From an uncultured Granulosicoccaceae bacterium (GTDB taxonomy: Bacteria; Pseudomonadota; Gammaproteobacteria; Granulosicoccales; Granulosicoccaceae): 64,000 bases of DNA. The translations under genes and the position numbers were made by a program. Shown here piece after piece: positions 25,279 through 34,210 of this stretch (position 1 is the first letter of the stretch; every line of letters starts with the position of its first letter). The notes under the pieces were generated by a model. It was not told where the DNA came from and did no database searches. It was given only the letters and a program-made list of their open reading frames with translations. Where the stretch lies: positions 1-64,000 of the forward strand of contig CALLMF010000032.1 of the NCBI GenBank assembly GCA_938006335.1, written 5' to 3'.

Positions 25279-26523
25279 CTACAACCCCATCTGTCCCCGT
25301 CCCAATTCCGTCAGATCATCCAGTACAGCTCGCCCGACGAAATCCACCTCGTGATCTTCCGCCGCGAAGTCCGGCGCACTCTTTCCTGCTAGAAAATGTG
25401 GCGCCTGGCGTCGCGCGTAGGCTTCGTTTTTAGCACACGCGGGTGAAGCACCAATGTAGATGACGTTGGCGTACTCGCTACCGTGGTGCTCGTTGCCAAC
25501 AGCATGTACGACATCTGGGTGCCACCACACTGTATCCCCAGGTTCTACAGAGGGTATGGGCACAATGCCGTCCATCAGATCGGGGTGCCAGGTAGCGTCG
25601 ACACCGAGCGCACGGCCAGGGCGTGCAAGGCAGAACTCACCCTCCGTGACATCGTGCTGAAGGCCGCGCAACAGAACGTAACCGACGGCATTGACAATCG
25701 GTAGCAGCCGTAGCGTGCCGTCACCAGGACCTTGAGTCGTTAGCGCGGTCCAGCCTTGGAAGGTTCGAAACATGGACGACACCGCCGGGGAGGCAAACTC
25801 TCGCGTCTGGGTGCGGAACGCAGCGCGCCATGGGTCGTAGTCATCAAGGCGTCCGGCAAAGATCGCTCCGTATATTTTTTGAAACGCAGGGTCTACCCAG
25901 CGCTCGTAGGATCCCGCATCCATGTGCGGTGAAAGTCCGAGCGTGGTGTCTCCCGGAGCACGCCTGCGTGTGCGATCCGCGTAGGCAAAATCCTTGTCGG
26001 GATCAAACTCGGGGCCGGAGGGTGCGTCGGTATCCCACAGGCTGTTCATGAAGCGCTTGGTAATCGCCATCTCTGGCGCTTGCCGCGCCATGACCTGGGG
26101 TCGGGACCAGTACACGCCGTAAATCTGTGGCTGTGCGTCGGCCAGGTCACCGAAATAGGTGTCGAGTCCTGCCTTGGCGCGGGCCTTGGTGATGTAGTCG
26201 TTCGACTCGAGGTAGTCGCCCAGCTCCGTGTTCCAGGTCTCCGCCACAGCGCGTGGGAATACACCGCGGACAATGGCGCAACCGCGCTGACGTATCGCAT
26301 TGATATCGGTCCGGGAGACCTTGGCGTCACGGACGGTCTCGAAGGACACTTCCGGGATCACGCTGGCGCCCTTGACTGCCGTGTCACGCACGGCATCAAC
26401 CTCACGCCGCATCGCATCACGTACTTTTGCAAAGGCCTGCTCTACATCCACCGAGGCGCGCAGATCGCTCTTGGTCTGCTCTATCCAGTCGGCGGTATTC
26501 GCGCCTGTTGTATGGATATTCAT
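25279..26523 (-). CDS. DUF1479 (YbiU-like) protein
   Basis: A 414-residue cytoplasmic protein matching the DUF1479 family across its length. Residues consistent with a Fe(II)/2-oxoglutarate-type metal site are visible: H-x-D in LSPHMDAGSYERWV near residue 200 and a distal His in WWHPDVVHAVGNEHHG near residue 340. Family members are often annotated as uncharacterised oxygenases. It converges with the GST gene (gap 39 bases). Substrate unknown. Confidence 0.87.
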   Translation of the reverse strand: MNIHTTGANTADWIEQTKSDLRASVDVEQAFAKVRDAMRREVDAVRDTAVKGASVIPEVSFETVRDAKVSRTDINAIRQRGCAIVRGVFPRAVAETWNTELGDYLESNDYITKARAKAGLDTYFGDLADAQPQIYGVYWSRPQVMARQAPEMAITKRFMNSLWDTDAPSGPEFDPDKDFAYADRTRRRAPGDTTLGLSPHMDAGSYERWVDPAFQKIYGAIFAGRLDDYDPWRAAFRTQTREFASPAVSSMFRTFQGWTALTTQGPGDGTLRLLPIVNAVGYVLLRGLQHDVTEGEFCLARPGRALGVDATWHPDLMDGIVPIPSVEPGDTVWWHPDVVHAVGNEHHGSEYANVIYIGASPACAKNEAYARRQAPHFLAGKSAPDFAAEDHEVDFVGRAVLDDLTELGRGQMGL

Positions 26524-26609
26524 TGCACCCCCGCCGTGTCCTGCGACACATCCTACGTCTCAGGCTCCTGGACCGCAAACTGACCAGACATCAGAAGGGT
26601 GTAGCCGGG

Positions 26610-27500
26610 TCACTCGATCGAAAAGACCAGATCACCAAAGCTGATGCCGAATTCGGTACACCAGACGCTCAGGGAATTGATGTCATCGAGCGTACGTGTT
26701 TCCGGCAACGTCAAACGAAATTCGTCGTTGATGTACGTCCGACCATTCAGACGCTCGCCAATTCTGCGGGCATCTACCCCACCGAAATCGCCATCCTGAG
26801 CAATGTAGAAAAAGACCGTCGGACCGAGCCCGTCGTAGTTGAACTCCGTGACCTCGATGGTGCAGTCGTCAAGCACGGTTGCCATACCGGACACATCGTG
26901 AAATCGAGTCGTGAACGTGGCACTAGCCCCAACCAGGGGATGATCCGACGAACAGCCAGACGCAGACAAGCCGTTTTCTTCCAGCGTCTGTTGAAAGTGG
27001 GCTGTCGCAGAACCTGCATCGATCAGGGAGGTGTTCACGCTACCGCTGTTGGCAACGAGGTTGATCACTTGACTGTCAAACTCCGAGCTTGCGAAGTCGA
27101 CGGTGAGCCCTGCCGTCGACGACAAGTCCAGAGTCAGAAGATCTATACCATCTGACGGGTCGCCATTGGCGTCGAGAGATTGGAGTAGCCGGTTCAGATT
27201 GACCACATCCGTGCGGGCGGGGTCATCGCTGTTGAAGATATCCAGGGCGGTGACAATTTCTCGTCCTGTTACGCCAGGCAAGTCGATCTCCCCGATGGAA
27301 AACACCACACTCTCACCGGAGCGGTAGTCGAATCCCCCATCGACATCCGTGACGCCGGATACGGTCTCCGTCTGATAGGTCAAACCCTGGACCGCAGCGT
27401 CCAGGAACCGGCCCGAACGTTCGTTCGTCGTCGTCCCGTCATCTGCCGAGCAGGCGAGCAGAGAGGCGCAAAGACCCAGTGTGCACATCGTACGCGTCAT
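26610..27500 (-). CDS. Predicted lipoprotein with acidic repeat-like N-terminal domain
   Basis: A 296-residue protein with a lipoprotein signal (LGLCASLLACSADD; lipidated Cys near residue 17). The mature N-terminal region FLDAAVQGLTYQTETVSGVTDVDGGFDY and FSIGEIDLPGV is a domain frequent in secreted or surface proteins of marine bacteria, followed by a region rich in Asp, Ser and Thr. The C-terminal half has a pair of Cys that may form a disulfide. It is divergent from the ferritin/VIT gene. Function unknown. Confidence 0.72.
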   Translation of the reverse strand: MTRTMCTLGLCASLLACSADDGTTTNERSGRFLDAAVQGLTYQTETVSGVTDVDGGFDYRSGESVVFSIGEIDLPGVTGREIVTALDIFNSDDPARTDVVNLNRLLQSLDANGDPSDGIDLLTLDLSSTAGLTVDFASSEFDSQVINLVANSGSVNTSLIDAGSATAHFQQTLEENGLSASGCSSDHPLVGASATFTTRFHDVSGMATVLDDCTIEVTEFNYDGLGPTVFFYIAQDGDFGGVDARRIGERLNGRTYINDEFRLTLPETRTLDDINSLSVWCTEFGISFGDLVFSIE

Positions 27501-27622
27501 GTGGTGGAGGTCTGCTTTGACGGCTAGTGTCGACCGGCTTGGACTCTCACCGCGTCGACAAGTTCATCGACGCGCACTCGAGGCTAGCGCACAGCCTCGA
27601 CTCAGTTGCTATCCTAAAGCCC

Positions 27623-28606
27623 ATGATCAGCCGGTTCTTTACTAACAATCGACGCGCATTTTCGAGCCTCTCCGAGCAAGAGGTGCTGGCGCTGGCGATC
27701 TCCTCGGAAGAGGACGATATGCGCATCTACCGCGCCTACGCAGAGGGACTGCGTGAGTTGTACCCCGCCAGTGCAGATGTGTTCATGCATATGGCCAATG
27801 AGGAGAGCGAGCACCGCTCCATGTTGATCGATCTGCACAAGAAGCGCTTTGGAGATTCGATCCCGCTTATCCGACGGGAGCATGTCCGTGGCTACTACGA
27901 GCGCAAGCCGGACTGGCTGGTACGGCCGTTGTCGCTCGACAAGACCCGCGACATGGCTGAGGAGATGGAACGTCAGGCGGAGCGTTTCTACCGAGCAGCG
28001 GCCGCACGAGCATCTGATGCTGACACACGCAAACTTCTCGGTGATCTGGCACTCATCGAGTCCAAGCACGGATCGCTGGCGGTACAGCTCGGCGATGAGT
28101 TGCTACCCGAAGAGGTACGCGAAGGCGAGGATGAAACCGAGCGCCGCCAGTTTCTGCTGACCTGGGTGCAGCCCGGACTAGCCGGCTTGATGGATGGCTC
28201 GATCTCAACACTCGCGCCCATCTTTGCAGCGGCATTTGCCACCGGCAATACCTGGAACACGTTTCTTGTCGGTCTATCTGCTTCTATCGGTGCGGGTATA
28301 TCAATGGGGTTTACGGAGGCCGCCAGCGACGACGGCGAATTGACCGGTCGGGGCTCACCCTGGAAGCGTGGATTCGCGTCCGGCATCATGACGACCCTCG
28401 GCGGCCTGGGTCATGCCCTGCCCTATCTGATCCCGAACTTTGTCATCGCCACAACCATCGCGATGATCATCGTTGTGTTCGAGCTGCTGTTGATTACCTG
28501 GATACAAAAGCGTTGGATGGAGACGCCGTGGTCGCGCGCCATGCTTCAGGTCGTTGTTGGCGGCTCCCTGGTGCTTGCTGCCGGGATCCTGATTGGAAAC
28601 GCTTAG
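27623..28606 (+). CDS. mbfA: MbfA-type ferritin-like/VIT1 iron exporter
   Basis: A 327-residue fusion. Residues 1-150 form a rubrerythrin/ferritin-like domain with metal-binding motifs ISSEEDDMRIY, NEESEHRSML, MERQAERFY and LIESKHG. Residues 170-327 form a VIT1/CCC1 transporter domain with GLMDGSISTLAPIFAAAFATG and SASIGAGISMGFTEAASDDG, then hydrophobic helices. Related MbfA proteins in rhizobia export iron from the cytoplasm and protect from iron and peroxide stress. The ATG at 27623 gives the typical length; an earlier in-frame codon at 27527 adds residues without family support. Confidence 0.9.
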   Translation: MISRFFTNNRRAFSSLSEQEVLALAISSEEDDMRIYRAYAEGLRELYPASADVFMHMANEESEHRSMLIDLHKKRFGDSIPLIRREHVRGYYERKPDWLVRPLSLDKTRDMAEEMERQAERFYRAAAARASDADTRKLLGDLALIESKHGSLAVQLGDELLPEEVREGEDETERRQFLLTWVQPGLAGLMDGSISTLAPIFAAAFATGNTWNTFLVGLSASIGAGISMGFTEAASDDGELTGRGSPWKRGFASGIMTTLGGLGHALPYLIPNFVIATTIAMIIVVFELLLITWIQKRWMETPWSRAMLQVVVGGSLVLAAGILIGNA

Positions 28607-28778
28607 CTCGTTTTTTTCTCAGCTTTCCTACCGTCGCCGCCTGCTTGAATACCTTGCCATTCCGGCATCAGGGTGGTTTGCCTTTATCGGACTGATGCTG
28701 CTGGCCTGTGCCAGCGGCCTGCTGCCGCTTGCGATGTTCTGGCGGCACAGTGGCCGTCACTCAAGGTACTCGGTGTAA
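28593..28778 (+). CDS. Possible small membrane protein
   Basis: A 61-residue frame starting at TTG inside the last codons of mbfA, with an arginine-rich patch (YRRRLLEY) followed by one hydrophobic helix (ASGWFAFIGLMLLACASGLLPLAMFW) and a basic tail. The positive-inside arrangement is plausible for a single-pass membrane protein, but there is no clear ribosome binding site and its end overlaps the convergent VOC gene. It may be spurious. Confidence 0.3.
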   Translation: METLSSFFSQLSYRRRLLEYLAIPASGWFAFIGLMLLACASGLLPLAMFWRHSGRHSRYSV

Positions 28779-29141
28779 CGCGCAGATCTTGTTGCCTGAC
28801 GGGTCACGCAAATACGCCAGATACAGCTTCCCGGAGTTGCCTTGCCGAATGCCGGGAGGATCTTCACAGGTGACCCCACCCGAAGCCAGGCCGGCAGCAT
28901 GCCACGCATCAGCGGCCTCGGGGCTCTTTGCAGTAAATCCGATGGTGCTGCCATTGCCGTGACTGGCTGGCTCACCGTCAAGCGGTCGGGTAAGCAGCAG
29001 CAATCCAGAGTCTGTCAGATAGATGCATCGCCCACGCTTGTCGATCACCCCCGACTTGTGGCCAAGCGCACCCAGCACGGCATCGTAAAACTGCTTCGAC
29101 TGCGCGACGTCGGTGGCGCCCAGGGTTACATGACTGAACAT
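28761..29141 (-). CDS. VOC-family (glyoxalase/bleomycin resistance) protein
   Basis: A 126-residue single-domain VOC protein. It starts MFSHVTLGATDVAQSKQFYDAVLGALG, the typical first beta-alpha-beta motif with a His ligand, and ends LAYLRDPSGNKICALHR, where the usual metal-binding Glu is a Lys or shifted, so metal binding is uncertain. Members act as small isomerases, dioxygenases or antibiotic-binding proteins. Transcribed before DUF481 in neither direction as an evident operon. Confidence 0.83.
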   Translation of the reverse strand: MFSHVTLGATDVAQSKQFYDAVLGALGHKSGVIDKRGRCIYLTDSGLLLLTRPLDGEPASHGNGSTIGFTAKSPEAADAWHAAGLASGGVTCEDPPGIRQGNSGKLYLAYLRDPSGNKICALHRVP

Positions 29142-29165
29142 GCGCGTATTCCTCAATAGAAAAAA

Positions 29166-29882
29166 TCAAAGCCCATAGCTGAATGACAGGGTCACTGTGT
29201 CATCGCTGATGGTTGGGAGACCTTCAATGCGCTGTTCGATGATGCGATATCCGACATTGACGGCAAACGTGCCGAAATCAACGGTAGCGCCTACCTCGGC
29301 ACTTGTCTCCTGAACGTCCTCAGACACGATTGTTGCCAGATCCAGCCGGAAGCGTGCGATGTCGGTGAGTACGTGCGTGTAATTGCCGCGCAGCCTTGCA
29401 AATGGCTGGGACAGATCCTCGAGCCCCGGAGCACTGAAAGTGATCTGGCGTGCGCCAACCGCCACTTCGGCAACTGCAGACTGTTGCGAGTTGCCCAGAA
29501 ACTGATAGCCAACCCCGATCGCCTCCGTTGTCTCCCTGTTGATATTGATCACAGGATCGGTGCGGAAACTCAGATCAACGAGCCCATAGAGTTTTTCGGT
29601 AACCCAGTAGCGAGGCCGATAGCCGAGCTCGTAGCTGTCTTCGCCACGACTCTGAATCCAGTCCGCATAGATATGGTGGCTCAATGGCCGCGTGTCGTTA
29701 CTGAGCGACAGCCGGATGCGGTTGGACTGCGCCCCATCACGGATGACGGCCCCACCGGAAAGCCCACCGCTCCACTCAGCCTTGGCGACAGACGGAGACA
29801 GCATCGCAACCGCTAGTGTCAAGGCCGAGGCGACAGGTACCACACCGTGCCGCTCACTACCGCCAGTAAATTCTGGGTACAT
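29166..29882 (-). CDS. DUF481 outer membrane protein
   Basis: An outer membrane beta-barrel protein of about 238 residues from the ATG at 29882, chosen for its GAGAG-like ribosome site and because a signal peptide (ALTLAVAMLSPSVAKA) follows; longer starts up to 30014 are possible. The barrel has alternating amphipathic strands such as RIRLSLSNDTR, YELGYRPRYWVTEKLYGLVDLSF and a terminal Phe-Ser-Tyr-Gly-Leu typical of barrel C termini. DUF481 proteins are often salt- or stress-induced. Confidence 0.75.
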   Translation of the reverse strand: MYPEFTGGSERHGVVPVASALTLAVAMLSPSVAKAEWSGGLSGGAVIRDGAQSNRIRLSLSNDTRPLSHHIYADWIQSRGEDSYELGYRPRYWVTEKLYGLVDLSFRTDPVININRETTEAIGVGYQFLGNSQQSAVAEVAVGARQITFSAPGLEDLSQPFARLRGNYTHVLTDIARFRLDLATIVSEDVQETSAEVGATVDFGTFAVNVGYRIIEQRIEGLPTISDDTVTLSFSYGL

Positions 29883-30126
29883 GTCTCTCAACGCTCGTGA
29901 ACGACGTAACAGGTATAGGTAGCACATGAGCACCGCTTCGCGCGTCAGGATTCCGTAGTAGCGCTTACCTATACCAACATGGTTAGTGCCCGCGCCAACA
30001 TGACCGGTAAACAATTGTCAGCCCGACAGAACGGACTGACACGAAAACCCGTGCTGACCCTTTCGCACTACAACCCAAGCGTAGTAGTGTTACAGAGCAC
30101 AAGGTGCATCAAAACGTAGCGAGCCC

Positions 30127-30366
30127 ATGCCGATCAAACCAACGTCGATCACAGACTACATCGCCCAACTCCCTGACGAGAGAAGGATCGTGATAAAGCG
30201 ACTCAGGGCCACGTTGTGAAAGAACCTGGCACGAGGCTTCAAGGAAGAGTTCAGCTACAACATGCTGGGTTACGTGGTGCCGTACGAACTGCTTGGTCAG
30301 CTCGCGACAAAAATGACACCTGAGGATTGGATTGCACAATACGAGCGTGTAGTCAGAAAACGTTGA
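30127..30366 (+). pseudogene. Decayed DUF1801-family gene
   Basis: In one frame the sequence reads MPIKPTSITDYIAQLPDERR and VIKRLRATL, then TGA at 30217, then KNLARGFKEEFSYNMLGYVVPY followed directly by ELLGQLATKMTPEDWIAQYE and TGA at 30364. These are the start, middle and end of a DUF1801 (YdhG-like) protein, but about 60 residues between GYVVPY and the last helix are missing. The internal stop and the deletion make it non-functional. Confidence 0.8.
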
Positions 30367-30833
30367 AGCGAAGATCGACCGTATCAATCCAGAAGACCAA
30401 CGCGTGCGGAAGCACGTGCATGCCTGAGCTCGACAAACCCGTCTCGTTTATCACGACGGTCGCTGCAAGCAACAAGGGCAGAATATATATGTTCTTCTCA
30501 CTACTGTATCTCCGAGGGTGGCTCGCTCGGACACCGTTGGTCTTAATATCCTGCTCAAATTGCGAACGCGACGAGCCAATGCAGTGGAATTGCCACCAGC
30601 CCATGGCCACGTTTCATGTTTTCTGTATCGACCCCTCCCCTTCTGATGCACTCGAAGGAAATCACGGATATATCAAGCTGTACACAATTGTCGGATCGCT
30701 TGGAATAATCCGCCCATTTCCCGTGAATCTCGCCCCACCCAAGGACGTCTGCGTTTCAAGGTGATACGAGTCGCTTGATTGCGGTACTGGCCGCCGCCAC
30801 GTCAATGCATTAGGTAAACTAACGGCCAACTCG
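30367..30833. other. Intergenic stretch, no gene recognised
   Basis: About 470 bases between the DUF1801 remnant and the diguanylate cyclase. A short frame right after the remnant reads VEAKIDRINPEDQRVRKHVHA, which looks protein-like and may be another decayed coding piece. Otherwise I see no gene, strong hairpin or repeat. Confidence 0.4.
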
Positions 30834-32486
30834 TTGTCACACTTTCGTCGACGTCTGCAGTCAATCCCTTTGATCCGAAACCCCAAGCCCAGCGATTTCG
30901 CCAACGCACTGATTTTGCTCTGCGCAATCATCGCCGGGGTGGTCACTGCGGTGTTGTGGGTCGCGCGCGAGCAAAACGTCTACGACACAGCTCGCCGAGA
31001 GCTCTCGATCCGGCTCGAATCGTCCTCTGCAGGCTGGGCAGAGGCAACCGATCAATTCTTTGCCACGGCAGAAACCGCTGCCGGTCTTGTCGACTCGCTG
31101 TCTACCGTAATGGCGGACGAGCCCGATCGGGTGGCCTTGTTGGCTGGCGTGATCGCTGCCAGCTCTTCCATCGATTCCGCTTTCGTCGGTCATGACAATG
31201 GCGATTTCGAGTTTGTCGCTCGATCCGGAGATGTTGCGCCTGATGGATTTCGGGTACGTCTTATTTCCAATGAGCCTTCTCGACGTTTCAAGGGATGGTT
31301 TAGCGACGCAGACCTCAATCGTCGACGGGCACATGACGCAGCCGACGACGGCTATGACCCGCGCAAGAGGCCGTGGTTCAGAGATATCGGTGAGCCCAGC
31401 GAGTGGACAGCGCCCTACACCTTCTCGAGCAGCGGCGCGCTCGGTATCACCTACAGCGCGCGGAGTGATGATGCTGGAATGGTAGTAGGCGTTGATGTGA
31501 AGCTGGCTGAGATCAATGGTTTTTTGCAACGGTTGGCACCTGGAGAACGGGGCAAAGCCGTCGTACTAGCGGTCGAAGAATCTCCCACCAACGTCTCCGC
31601 CCCCGTGTTCAGAGTTGTTGCGACCTCAAGCGAAGACTACGCGTCGTTGCCGGACTGGGCGTCCGTGGAGGCCGATTTCGCACATGGCTCACCGATTGAA
31701 AACGTGTTGGCGCGGCTCGAGAATCAGTCACTGCAACGTGACCACCAAAGCCGGTTTGACGATGTCATCGTGGAACGATCTACGGACGGCGAACGAACCC
31801 TGGTGGTGCGACCAGCCCGCAGCGATCGCAACTGGTACCTCATTGCACAGGCCGAAGACGGAGATGCCCTCTCCGGCTTTAACCCCGGGTCGGGCATCAT
31901 GGGTGCGGTCCCCACAGGCCTGGCAGTGGCTAGCCTTGTTGGACTACTTGGATCAGCATTGAATCGTTACCGGCTAAAGCTCAAGCATGAGGCGGAGCGA
32001 GACGAATTGACTGGACTGTTTAGCCGTCGGGCCTTTCAACGCGAGCTCGAAAAGCGCTTGCAGAAGAAGCAAGCCGTCACGCTAGCCATCCTTGACCTCG
32101 ACAGGTTCAAATCGGTGAACGACACATACGGTCACCTGGTCGGCGATACCGTGCTTCGAGAGGCCACTCTTCGGGTCCGAAAAGAAGCTGCTGGTGCAGG
32201 GGCGCTGGCAGCGCGACTCGGTGGCGACGAGTTTGCCGTGGTTTCCGCAACCAACATGGACTGGGCCTTACTAGTACGGTCGCTTTCGGACCCGGTAGTC
32301 GTGGATGGTATCAAGTGCGAGGTGGGGACGAGTATCGGCGTCGCAAATAGCGTCGATGGTATTGAGCCGACCGAATTGATTCGCTCAGCCGACCGAGCAC
32401 TATTTGCTGTTAAAGCAGGGGGCGGTGGCGGTTACTGCCTTAACGGCGCCCCCCCGGTGTTTTGTCGAGACGACCTAGTTGTCTGA
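30834..32486 (+). CDS. Membrane diguanylate cyclase (GGDEF) with periplasmic sensor
   Basis: A 550-residue inner membrane enzyme predicted to make cyclic di-GMP from GTP. A first transmembrane helix (residues 17-40) leads to a periplasmic region of about 300 residues resembling a PDC/Cache sensor (DDGYDPRKRPWFRDIG, GALGITYSARSDD), then a second helix near residues 345-370. The cytoplasmic GGDEF domain has DELTGLFSRRAFQRELEKR, LDLDRFKSVNDTYGHLVGD and the active motif LGGDEF. The inhibitory I-site RxxD is absent (Gly and Ala at those positions), so product feedback is unlikely. The start is a TTG codon. Confidence 0.9.
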   Translation: MSHFRRRLQSIPLIRNPKPSDFANALILLCAIIAGVVTAVLWVAREQNVYDTARRELSIRLESSSAGWAEATDQFFATAETAAGLVDSLSTVMADEPDRVALLAGVIAASSSIDSAFVGHDNGDFEFVARSGDVAPDGFRVRLISNEPSRRFKGWFSDADLNRRRAHDAADDGYDPRKRPWFRDIGEPSEWTAPYTFSSSGALGITYSARSDDAGMVVGVDVKLAEINGFLQRLAPGERGKAVVLAVEESPTNVSAPVFRVVATSSEDYASLPDWASVEADFAHGSPIENVLARLENQSLQRDHQSRFDDVIVERSTDGERTLVVRPARSDRNWYLIAQAEDGDALSGFNPGSGIMGAVPTGLAVASLVGLLGSALNRYRLKLKHEAERDELTGLFSRRAFQRELEKRLQKKQAVTLAILDLDRFKSVNDTYGHLVGDTVLREATLRVRKEAAGAGALAARLGGDEFAVVSATNMDWALLVRSLSDPVVVDGIKCEVGTSIGVANSVDGIEPTELIRSADRALFAVKAGGGGGYCLNGAPPVFCRDDLVV

Positions 32487-33548
32487 CCGTTTATAAACGC
32501 CTGAGGGCACGTCGCCACCGCCTGAATGGGCGGGCCCTGACTGGTCTGCGATGATTCTATTGACCAAGCCCAGCTTGTTTTGCACGGCCGGCGTCAACAG
32601 AAACGGGTAGGCATCACGCTGTCCCAGACTCCGATTGAGCATGTTCATCGCCAGGGAAATGGGTAGCCAACGGTTGATCAAGGAGTCGACCGGGATACCG
32701 CTATAGGGCTCAAAGCATGCGGAGGGGTCGAGGGGAGCCGTCCTTCCTGTTGTCGGATCCAGGGTCAACCCCAGCTGTGTCGCCGTCTCCAACGCATCGA
32801 CGATATGGAAATAGTGAGCCCAGGTTTCCGCCCAGTCCTCCCACGGATGGCTACTGGCGTAGGTACTGATGTAACTGACACTCCAGTCAGCAGGGGCGCC
32901 CTTGGCGTAGTGAGCTTGCAGTGAGGCCGCATAGTCTTGTCTCTCATCACCAAACAGCTCACGAAACTCAGCCAACCATGCGCTGTCCCGAACCAGTCGA
33001 TCCCAGTAGTAGTGCGCGGATTCGTGGCGGAAATGTCCGAGCAGAGTTCGATATGGCTCATTCATCTGTTGACGCAGACGCTCGCGAATAGCATCGTCTG
33101 CTTCATCGATATTCAATGTGATGACGCCACGTGCATGCCCCGTCATTACATCACCCTCTTCGTTGTCACGAGCATCCAGACAGTCGAAGGCCAGCCCCGT
33201 TTCCGGTGCGACATCCTGGCTCACTACTGGAAGGCCAAAGTTCAGCAGCGAGTAAACGAGGTGATTCTTCTCGCGCTGCACGTGCTGCCACAATTGAAGA
33301 TTTCTGGTGTCCGCCAGATTGGGAATCGTCCGGTTGAGTTCGCAGGACAGGCAAAACCCCGTGTTGGAACCCGGACTCGTCAACCAGTTGCACGCCTGGT
33401 GTCTCAGGCCATTGGCGCACAACTGCCCAACCCCCGAAAGCATTGAAAGCGAAATCGGGTCAAACGCCAGCGCACACTGGCAGGCCGTGCACTGTGTATT
33501 GCCAAAGTAAACCGCATGGCCGCAGTTGTTGCACTCGAAGATCTTCAT
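32475..33548 (-). CDS. Zinc-ribbon putative metallopeptidase
   Basis: A 357-residue cytoplasmic protein. The N terminus is a zinc ribbon with two Cys pairs (CNNCGHAVYFGNTQCTAC), followed by further Cys in FCLSCELN. The central part holds the peptidase-like motif GHFRHESAHYYWDRLV with HxxxH metal ligands, and WEDWAETWAHYFHIVDALE a third ligand region. This order matches the putative zinc-binding peptidase family (zinc-ribbon_6 plus Peptidase_Mx). Substrates are not known. It converges on the GGDEF gene, with an overlap of 12 bases at the 3' ends. Confidence 0.85.
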   Translation of the reverse strand: MKIFECNNCGHAVYFGNTQCTACQCALAFDPISLSMLSGVGQLCANGLRHQACNWLTSPGSNTGFCLSCELNRTIPNLADTRNLQLWQHVQREKNHLVYSLLNFGLPVVSQDVAPETGLAFDCLDARDNEEGDVMTGHARGVITLNIDEADDAIRERLRQQMNEPYRTLLGHFRHESAHYYWDRLVRDSAWLAEFRELFGDERQDYAASLQAHYAKGAPADWSVSYISTYASSHPWEDWAETWAHYFHIVDALETATQLGLTLDPTTGRTAPLDPSACFEPYSGIPVDSLINRWLPISLAMNMLNRSLGQRDAYPFLLTPAVQNKLGLVNRIIADQSGPAHSGGGDVPSGVYKRSDN

Positions 33549-33601
33549 GCAGGAGCCCGGAGAATAATGAGTATTGCTGAAGCGGCCGGCAAGTTGACTG
33601 A

Positions 33602-34047
33602 CTACTCGACTCGCTGCTTGACTTCAAACTGAAGCGGTAGCTTGAACGAGCACAGCAAAGACAGCAACAACAATACGCTCGCACCGGCAAGACATGCAGA
33701 CAAGGACCCCTTCCACATCAGCGAGCCCGACAATAAGGTCCCCGACAGTCTGCCCGATGCGTTAGCGATCTAGTAGAACCTCACATCCATCGACGTGAAT
33801 TGGCGACTGACGTAGTACACGATCAGGTAGCTGCGCAGGGTTGAGTTGACAGCGGCCAATACAATAACAAGGCAACCCAGAAGACTGCCGCAAACCAGAC
33901 ATCGCGCGATGGGAACAGAAATAGCTGAGCCGCACTCAGCCAGCTAATGCCGGCACTTGTCGAAAATATCTGACTGACTTTGAGTTTTGAGGCTGATTTA
34001 CAGTGCGACAGCAAGTTACCACTGATAGGCTTGAGCAGTATTTCCAT
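33602..34047 (-). pseudogene. Decayed ArsJ-like MFS transporter
   Basis: On the minus strand, the middle of an ArsJ-type MFS permease is recognisable (LKVSQIFSTSAGISWLSAAQLFLFPSRDVWFAAVF), then a large block is missing and another frame continues with NSTLRSYLIVYYVS, RFY, a TAG where Tyr or Trp is expected, and IANASGRLSGTLLSG to a TAG at 33602. The N-terminal half is absent. ArsJ exports organoarsenicals; no other ars gene is present here. Internal deletion, frame change and stop indicate a pseudogene. Confidence 0.7.
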
Positions 34048-34210
34048 GGCTGGCCGGGAAGTGTGAGGTCACTTCTATCCGTACAGACTCACGACCATGA
34101 TCTGGTCACGAGCAGATGGCAGCACGCGCGTCAATGGTCGGATCGCAACGATATTGCTGCCGCCTTGTCAATCTGTGAGTTATCGGCCTTGTATGGCCGT
34201 CGGACCACAC

